Made by a program: the position numbers and the translations under genes
Assembly: GCA_035292605.1 (NCBI GenBank)
Contig: DATDPT010000155.1
Location: forward strand, 1-64,000
Direction: 5' to 3'
Length of the DNA: 64,000 bases
Source: JALYNX01 sp035292605
Lineage (GTDB): Bacteria; Actinomycetota; Acidimicrobiia; Spongiisociales; ZC4RG35
In this document: positions 60,405 through 64,000 of the stretch, one piece after another
How the letters are laid out: every line of letters starts with the position of its first letter
Numbering within the stretch: position 1 is the first letter of the stretch
Notes under the pieces: model-generated
Told to the model about the DNA's origin: nothing
What the model saw: only the letters and a program-made list of their open reading frames with translations
The model's database searches: none

Positions 60405-61729
60405 GAGTCAGCGAAGAACCTGTCCAGGACTGTCTCGTAGAGGGCGGTTGTGCGCTCCACCGACTCGACCGAGACCCGCTCGTCGTGCCCGTGAAACAGT
60501 GTCAACATCTCCGAGAAGGTCATCCTGTCGTCGAAGAGGCCCACGCCGTAACAGACCGTGCCTCGGGCGCGCCAGAATCGGGCGTCGGTCGCGACCGTCA
60601 TCAAAGTGGGGGCGAGGTTGCGATGCCCGTCGTGAGCCTCAACCGCATCGCCGATCGCCTCCCAGAGCGGGTTCCCGATTGGTGAGACAGTCGCATCCGC
60701 ATCCATGATCGGCAGGATCTCGACATGGCCGGCTGCGGAGCCCATCGCCTTCCTCAGATGCGAGTCGACGAACTCCCGGTCCATCCCTGGCAGCCCTCTG
60801 ATGTCGACCTCGGCATGGGCCCGATCGGCGACGACGTTGGTCTTGGTCCCGGCTCGCAAGATGTTCGAGGAGATCGTGAGGTGGGTGGCGGCGTGGATGT
60901 ACCTGGCCATCGCCGGGTCGGATACGGCGATCCGGTCGATCTCGTCGTCGAGTTGGTCCACATCGGTGAGACGCCGGGTCGACCTGTCGTCCAGCCCCAG
61001 GTTCCTCACAAAGGAGATCCACTGCTCGGTGACAGCGGCCGGCACCGGAGAGTCGATGACTCCGGCCAGGGCGGTCACCATCTTGTGCAAGGCATTGTCG
61101 GTGCCATAGGGAAGCGACCCGTGCCCCGGAGCACCCGCCGTCTCCAGAATCGACCAGTAGGCACCTTTCTCACCAATCGACACCGGAACCGCCTTGTGGC
61201 CTTCAACAGACAACCCGGGGTAGGCAACCTCGGTGAGCAGATAATCCGCCCTGACCAGGTCCCAATGCTCGTCGACCAATGACATTGCGCCCAAAGAGCC
61301 GCCGTTCTCCTCGTCGGCCACCGCACAGAACACGAGGTCGCCACGAGGTCTCTTCTCCCCCACCAGGTAGGGTCGAACGGCAACCGCCATCGCCGCCGTC
61401 ACGTTCAACATGTCGACGGCACCCCTTCCGAACACGAATCCGTCGACGATCTCGGCCGCGAACGGGTCGACCGACCAGCCGGCTCGATCGACCGGGACCA
61501 CGTCGAGATGAGGGACCAGGGCAAGGGACGGTGCACCCGGATCGGTCCCGGATATGCGGTAGACGACCGACTGGCGGCCTGGCAACGGCTCGAATACCTC
61601 GCCTTCAACGCCGAGGTAGTCGACGACAGTTCCGACCGAGCGCATTTCGAAGCCGCTCTCGGGCGTCCCGTCGTTGACACATTGGTTGCGTATCAGCGTT
61701 TGGAGCAGTGCGACCGCGTTGTGACTCAT
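60401..61729 (-). CDS. M20/M25/M40 family metallopeptidase
   Basis: A 442-residue zinc-dependent hydrolase: SLALVPHLDVVPVDRAGW (metal His and Asp), GRGAVDMLNVTAAMAVAV, DEENGGSLGAMSL (catalytic E), and a dimerisation domain (ADRAHAEVDIRGLPGMDREF). Members hydrolyse dipeptides or N-acyl amino acids; the specificity is unknown. Start ATG overlaps the HAD stop region by 4 bp. Confidence 0.9.
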   Translation of the reverse strand: MSHNAVALLQTLIRNQCVNDGTPESGFEMRSVGTVVDYLGVEGEVFEPLPGRQSVVYRISGTDPGAPSLALVPHLDVVPVDRAGWSVDPFAAEIVDGFVFGRGAVDMLNVTAAMAVAVRPYLVGEKRPRGDLVFCAVADEENGGSLGAMSLVDEHWDLVRADYLLTEVAYPGLSVEGHKAVPVSIGEKGAYWSILETAGAPGHGSLPYGTDNALHKMVTALAGVIDSPVPAAVTEQWISFVRNLGLDDRSTRRLTDVDQLDDEIDRIAVSDPAMARYIHAATHLTISSNILRAGTKTNVVADRAHAEVDIRGLPGMDREFVDSHLRKAMGSAAGHVEILPIMDADATVSPIGNPLWEAIGDAVEAHDGHRNLAPTLMTVATDARFWRARGTVCYGVGLFDDRMTFSEMLTLFHGHDERVSVESVERTTALYETVLDRFFADS

Positions 61730-61738
61730 CCGGTCAAC

Positions 61739-62149
61739 CTATCGAGTCGGGCTTTTCTGCAAGACCTCTACCAGGTCGTACATGGTGGGCGTCAGGTCGT
61801 AATCCGCGACCTGGTTCAGGCCCACCCAACGCGCTTGCTCTGCGTCGTCGGCGGCAGCGAGCTCACCACCCACAACATGTCCTTCGAAGTCGATGATCAC
61901 GATGTGGCCATGTTCGGAGATGTGCTCTCCTACCCAGACCACCTCACCGATCTCCACCTCGAGCCCGGTTTCCTCGAGCACCTCTCGAACGGCTGCGTCG
62001 CGAAGAGACTCGCCCGGGTTCACCTTGCCTCCGGGAACCGCCCAGAGGCCTCGGCTCGGCTCGTGACCCCGTTGCACAAGGAGCAGGCGGTTGTCGTCGA
62101 TCAACACCACTCCCACCCCGACCACCGGTGAGTCACTCACGACTGTCAT
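61739..62149 (-). CDS. NUDIX hydrolase
   Basis: A 136-residue NUDIX protein. The NUDIX box is complete across about residues 40-62 (GGKVNPGESLRDAAVREVLE, then ETG). The N-terminus VVGVGVVLIDDNRLLLVQRG and the AQEARWVGLNQ-type end fit ADP-ribose pyrophosphatase or MutT-like enzymes. Its start overlaps the GNAT gene. Confidence 0.9.
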   Translation of the reverse strand: MTVVSDSPVVGVGVVLIDDNRLLLVQRGHEPSRGLWAVPGGKVNPGESLRDAAVREVLEETGLEVEIGEVVWVGEHISEHGHIVIIDFEGHVVGGELAAADDAEQARWVGLNQVADYDLTPTMYDLVEVLQKSPTR

Positions 62150-62612
62150 CGTGGTGCATCACGATCGATCTGGCACTGAAGCCACCGGCCTCGAAGAAGT
62201 TCTTGACCAGACGATGCCCGGGCAAGACATGGGCGTCGAACTTCGAGATTCCCCTCGCCCGCATCTGCTCCATGGCGAAGTCCCGCATCACCTCCCCCAC
62301 CGACACCTCTCGGGCCTCGGGCACGACGAACACCAGGCGTATCGAGCAGATCTCCGCACCACCTGCCTGGGGAAGCAGGCCTTCGACTCGGGCCACCATG
62401 AACCCGAATGGATAATCCTCGATCTCCCCGATGACAACCACCGTGGCCTCGTCGTCCAATGCATCCAGGAGCGACTCCGGAACCGGCTCGGCGAGCCCAT
62501 CGGCGAGAGGCCACATGGGGTGCAGCTCGGTCATCTCGGTCTCGAGGCCTCGGTAGAGGCTCTCCAGGGTCGCCAAATCGCCCGTTTCGGCTCGTCGCGC
62601 CGAGACTCTCAT
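62133..62612 (-). CDS. GNAT family N-acetyltransferase
   Basis: A 159-residue acetyltransferase-like protein: VVVIGEIEDYPFGFMVARVE, SIRLVFVVPEAREVSVGEVMRDF (the acetyl-CoA binding strand-loop-helix), and FFEAGGFSARSIVM. ATG 62612 forms ATGA with the glycosyltransferase stop; the longer frame is rejected. The substrate is unknown. Confidence 0.8.
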   Translation of the reverse strand: MRVSARRAETGDLATLESLYRGLETEMTELHPMWPLADGLAEPVPESLLDALDDEATVVVIGEIEDYPFGFMVARVEGLLPQAGGAEICSIRLVFVVPEAREVSVGEVMRDFAMEQMRARGISKFDAHVLPGHRLVKNFFEAGGFSARSIVMHHDDSRE

Positions 62613-63331
62613 CGCTTCCAGGGCCGCAAGCGCCGAAGCCCCCATACTGTGACCAGCTTCATCGCCTCGAGCACGATGCCGGTCCCCATCTTCGAGGTCC
62701 CCCTGGTTCGGTCGTGAAAGCTGATCGGGACCTCGACTATGGCCACCCCCTGTTCGTGGGCACGCCAGGCCATCTCGACCTGAAAGCCATAGCCGGAAGC
62801 CTCAGCGGTCCGGTAAGGCAGTGTTCGCAATGCCTCCGCACGAAATGCTCTGAACCCGGCTGTGGCGTCCCTCACCGGGATCCCCAGCATGAGGCGGGCG
62901 TAGAGATTGCCGCCACGGGAGATGGCTCGTCTCAGCAGTGGCCAATCCGGGGTCGAGCCGCCTGCCACGTAGCGGGACCCGATGGCCATGTCCGCTCCCC
63001 CTTCGATGGCAGCCACGAGACGGGGCACATCGGCGGGGTCATGGGAGAAGTCGGCGTCCATCTCGATCACGATCTCGGCCCCGGCCCCGAGCGCACGGTC
63101 GAAGCCCGAGGCGTACGCCGGCCCGAGACCTTCCTTCTCGGGTCTATGGATCACGCCAACCAATGCATCTTGGGCTGCAATACGGTCGGCCAACTCCCCG
63201 GTGCCGTCCGGGGACGAGTCGTCCACGATCAACACCCGATAACCCTGGTTGGTCACCGCAGCCACTATGTGTGAGAGGTTCTCCCGCTCGTTGTAGGTGG
63301 GGATTACGACCGTGACCCGATCAGTAGGCAC
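62609..63331 (-). CDS. glycosyltransferase family 2, polyprenol-phosphate mannosyltransferase-like
   Basis: A 240-residue GT-A enzyme: VVIPTYNERENLSHIV, VLIVDDSSPDGTGELAD, EMDADFSHDPADVPRLVA (DxD-type motif), and SGYGFQVEMAWRAHEQGVAIVEVPISFHDRTRG. This matches bacterial dolichol/polyprenol phosphate mannose synthases (Ppm1-like). There are no transmembrane helices. It supplies mannosyl donors for cell-envelope glycans; the exact sugar is inferred. Confidence 0.9.
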   Translation of the reverse strand: MPTDRVTVVIPTYNERENLSHIVAAVTNQGYRVLIVDDSSPDGTGELADRIAAQDALVGVIHRPEKEGLGPAYASGFDRALGAGAEIVIEMDADFSHDPADVPRLVAAIEGGADMAIGSRYVAGGSTPDWPLLRRAISRGGNLYARLMLGIPVRDATAGFRAFRAEALRTLPYRTAEASGYGFQVEMAWRAHEQGVAIVEVPISFHDRTRGTSKMGTGIVLEAMKLVTVWGLRRLRPWKR

Positions 63332-63764
63332 AGTCGGCGCACAGCATCTTCTTGCGATTGGCGAGCTGGCTCGTTCTCTTCACCATGAAACAAGCCTGGC
63401 AGACAAACTCGTCGGATCGCTGGAGCTGGGCATCGACGTTCATGGTCAACTCCTCGCGACGGATCGCCCGCAGCTCCTCGACCTCGTCGACCAGGAGCGT
63501 TTCTCCCACCTCCTCGTCCATCAGCTGGAGCTCCTCGCTTTCCAGCTCCTCGAGGGCTTCTGTCGTCTCCTCGTCGTGCTCTTCCTCGTCGTCTTCCCGG
63601 TCGAATTCCTCGGCGTCCGCTTCCGGCTCGAACTCCTCTTCGAACTCAGGGACGAGCTCCACCTCTTCGAGCTCTTCGACCAGGACCTCGTCGAGTTCTT
63701 CTTCGTCGATGTCGACTTCTTCAGTGAGCTCTTCGGCGAGCTCGTCTAGTTCTTCAGTGGCCAT
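63321..63764 (-). CDS. DUF4193 family protein with acidic N-terminus
   Basis: A 147-residue protein. Residues 1-85 are almost entirely Glu/Asp/Leu/Val (ELDELAEELTEEVDIDEEEL onward). The C-terminus has EFVCQACFMVKRTSQLANRK and KMLCADCAY, a C-x2-C...C-x2-C zinc ribbon typical of actinobacterial DUF4193. The function is unknown. It starts before the glycosyltransferase and overlaps it by 11 bp. Confidence 0.88.
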   Translation of the reverse strand: MATEELDELAEELTEEVDIDEEELDEVLVEELEEVELVPEFEEEFEPEADAEEFDREDDEEEHDEETTEALEELESEELQLMDEEVGETLLVDEVEELRAIRREELTMNVDAQLQRSDEFVCQACFMVKRTSQLANRKKMLCADCAY

Positions 63765-63810
63765 TCTCTGCTGTATCGGGTGGCTCGGGGGCGGGCAGTA
63801 TAAGTCGATG

Positions 63811-63829
63811 CGCCTCAGATCTTGAGGCG
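63811..63829 (-). terminator. hairpin at the 3' end of the lipid kinase gene
   Basis: CGCCTCA and TGAGGCG form a perfect 7-bp stem around a 5-base loop (GATCT), covering the stop codon of the minus-strand gene. No T-run follows, so efficiency is uncertain. Confidence 0.5.
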
Positions 63830-64000
63830 TACCGCGGCCCGGATAACCCGACCCTTCAACGTCGTATTCCCGATGAGGTCACCGTCGGCCTCCACCGGCC
63901 AAAACGGCTCCGTCACCAAGGTGAACTCCGAAACAGAGAGACGCCGGACTCCGGGCTCCCGAAGGTGGGTGCCCTTCACCACCTTGGGGACCAACGCGGC
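63815..64000 (-). CDS. diacylglycerol kinase-like lipid kinase (partial, C-terminal)
   Basis: 61 visible residues with PKVVKGTHLREPGVRRLSVS, PFWPVEADGDLIGNTTLKGR and AVRLKI at the end. The VKGTH and VEADGDLIG segments are characteristic of the C-terminal domain of bacterial diacylglycerol/sphingosine-type lipid kinases. The rest of the gene lies beyond the window. Confidence 0.75.
   Translation of the reverse strand, partial: AALVPKVVKGTHLREPGVRRLSVSEFTLVTEPFWPVEADGDLIGNTTLKGRVIRAAVRLKI

Noticed and set aside
63352..63825. Ser-rich plus-strand frame antisense to the DUF4193 gene
   Set aside because: Poly-Ser arises from antisense of Glu codons (GAG/GAA to CTC/TTC and shifted TCC/TCT frames).

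Overview
The window is a high-GC actinobacterial chromosome segment. A class Acidimicrobiia member is the best guess. The evidence is Thr/Pro-rich lipoprotein linkers, a DUF4193 protein, TlyA, and a gcvH / FHA (GarA-like) / MerR / DUF151 / MerR block in the order known from Mycobacterium. I ran no database search, so all family names come from motif reading.

Layout. 1-360 is the 3' end of a 23S-5S rRNA operon with its terminator. 373-4984 is ordinary chromosome, mostly on the plus strand (TPR protein, two methyltransferases, SSB-like, SURF1, YbaK, thioredoxin). 5005-17081 is an accessory region built around three copies of a dif-like Xer recombination site. 17131-64000 is chromosome again, now mostly on the minus strand. 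It carries cell-wall and sugar genes, an FtsH-like protease, adenosine deaminase and threonine dehydrogenase, and the gcvT...gcvH regulatory block. An imelysin / di-heme oxidoreductase / HTTM operon follows, then tRNA-Pro, and a long run der-ispH-cmk-aroA-rluB-scpB-scpA-HD-dksA-xerD-ald-pyrG-recN-nadK-tlyA.

The main discovery candidate is at 5-17 kb. The site at 13362-13389 reads as a complete dif: 11-bp arm TTGACCCATAA, 6-bp core TCCACG, 11-bp arm TTATGTCAAGT. The site at 5113-5140 keeps only the left arm and core. The site at 17054-17081 keeps only the core and right arm. This is the pattern left by two successive integrations of elements that use the host XerC/XerD recombinases (IMEX-type) into the chromosomal dif. 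Gene orientation flips across the region, as expected at a replication terminus, and xerD itself lies about 39 kb to the right.

Element A (about 8.2 kb, visibly lower GC) has no integrase. It carries a DUF3987-type replication ATPase downstream of a divergent regulatory region. It also carries a terminase small subunit with no large terminase, portal or capsid gene, a DUF4145 protein, a SprT-like metalloprotease, small zinc-finger proteins, and two paralogues sharing a C-terminal RDxYGRNR motif. Its architecture resembles a phage satellite (PICI-like) that replaces its integrase with a dif site. Element B (about 3.7 kb) carries a DUF4411 PIN-like / ImmA-like pair that could act as an addiction module, plus lipoproteins and two frameshifted genes.

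Smaller points: a 16-bp operator-like palindrome shared between element A (two copies) and the promoter of a chromosomal MerR gene; two genes that appear to start at CTG within a CTGA stop/start overlap; and several small membrane-protein genes under 60 codons.
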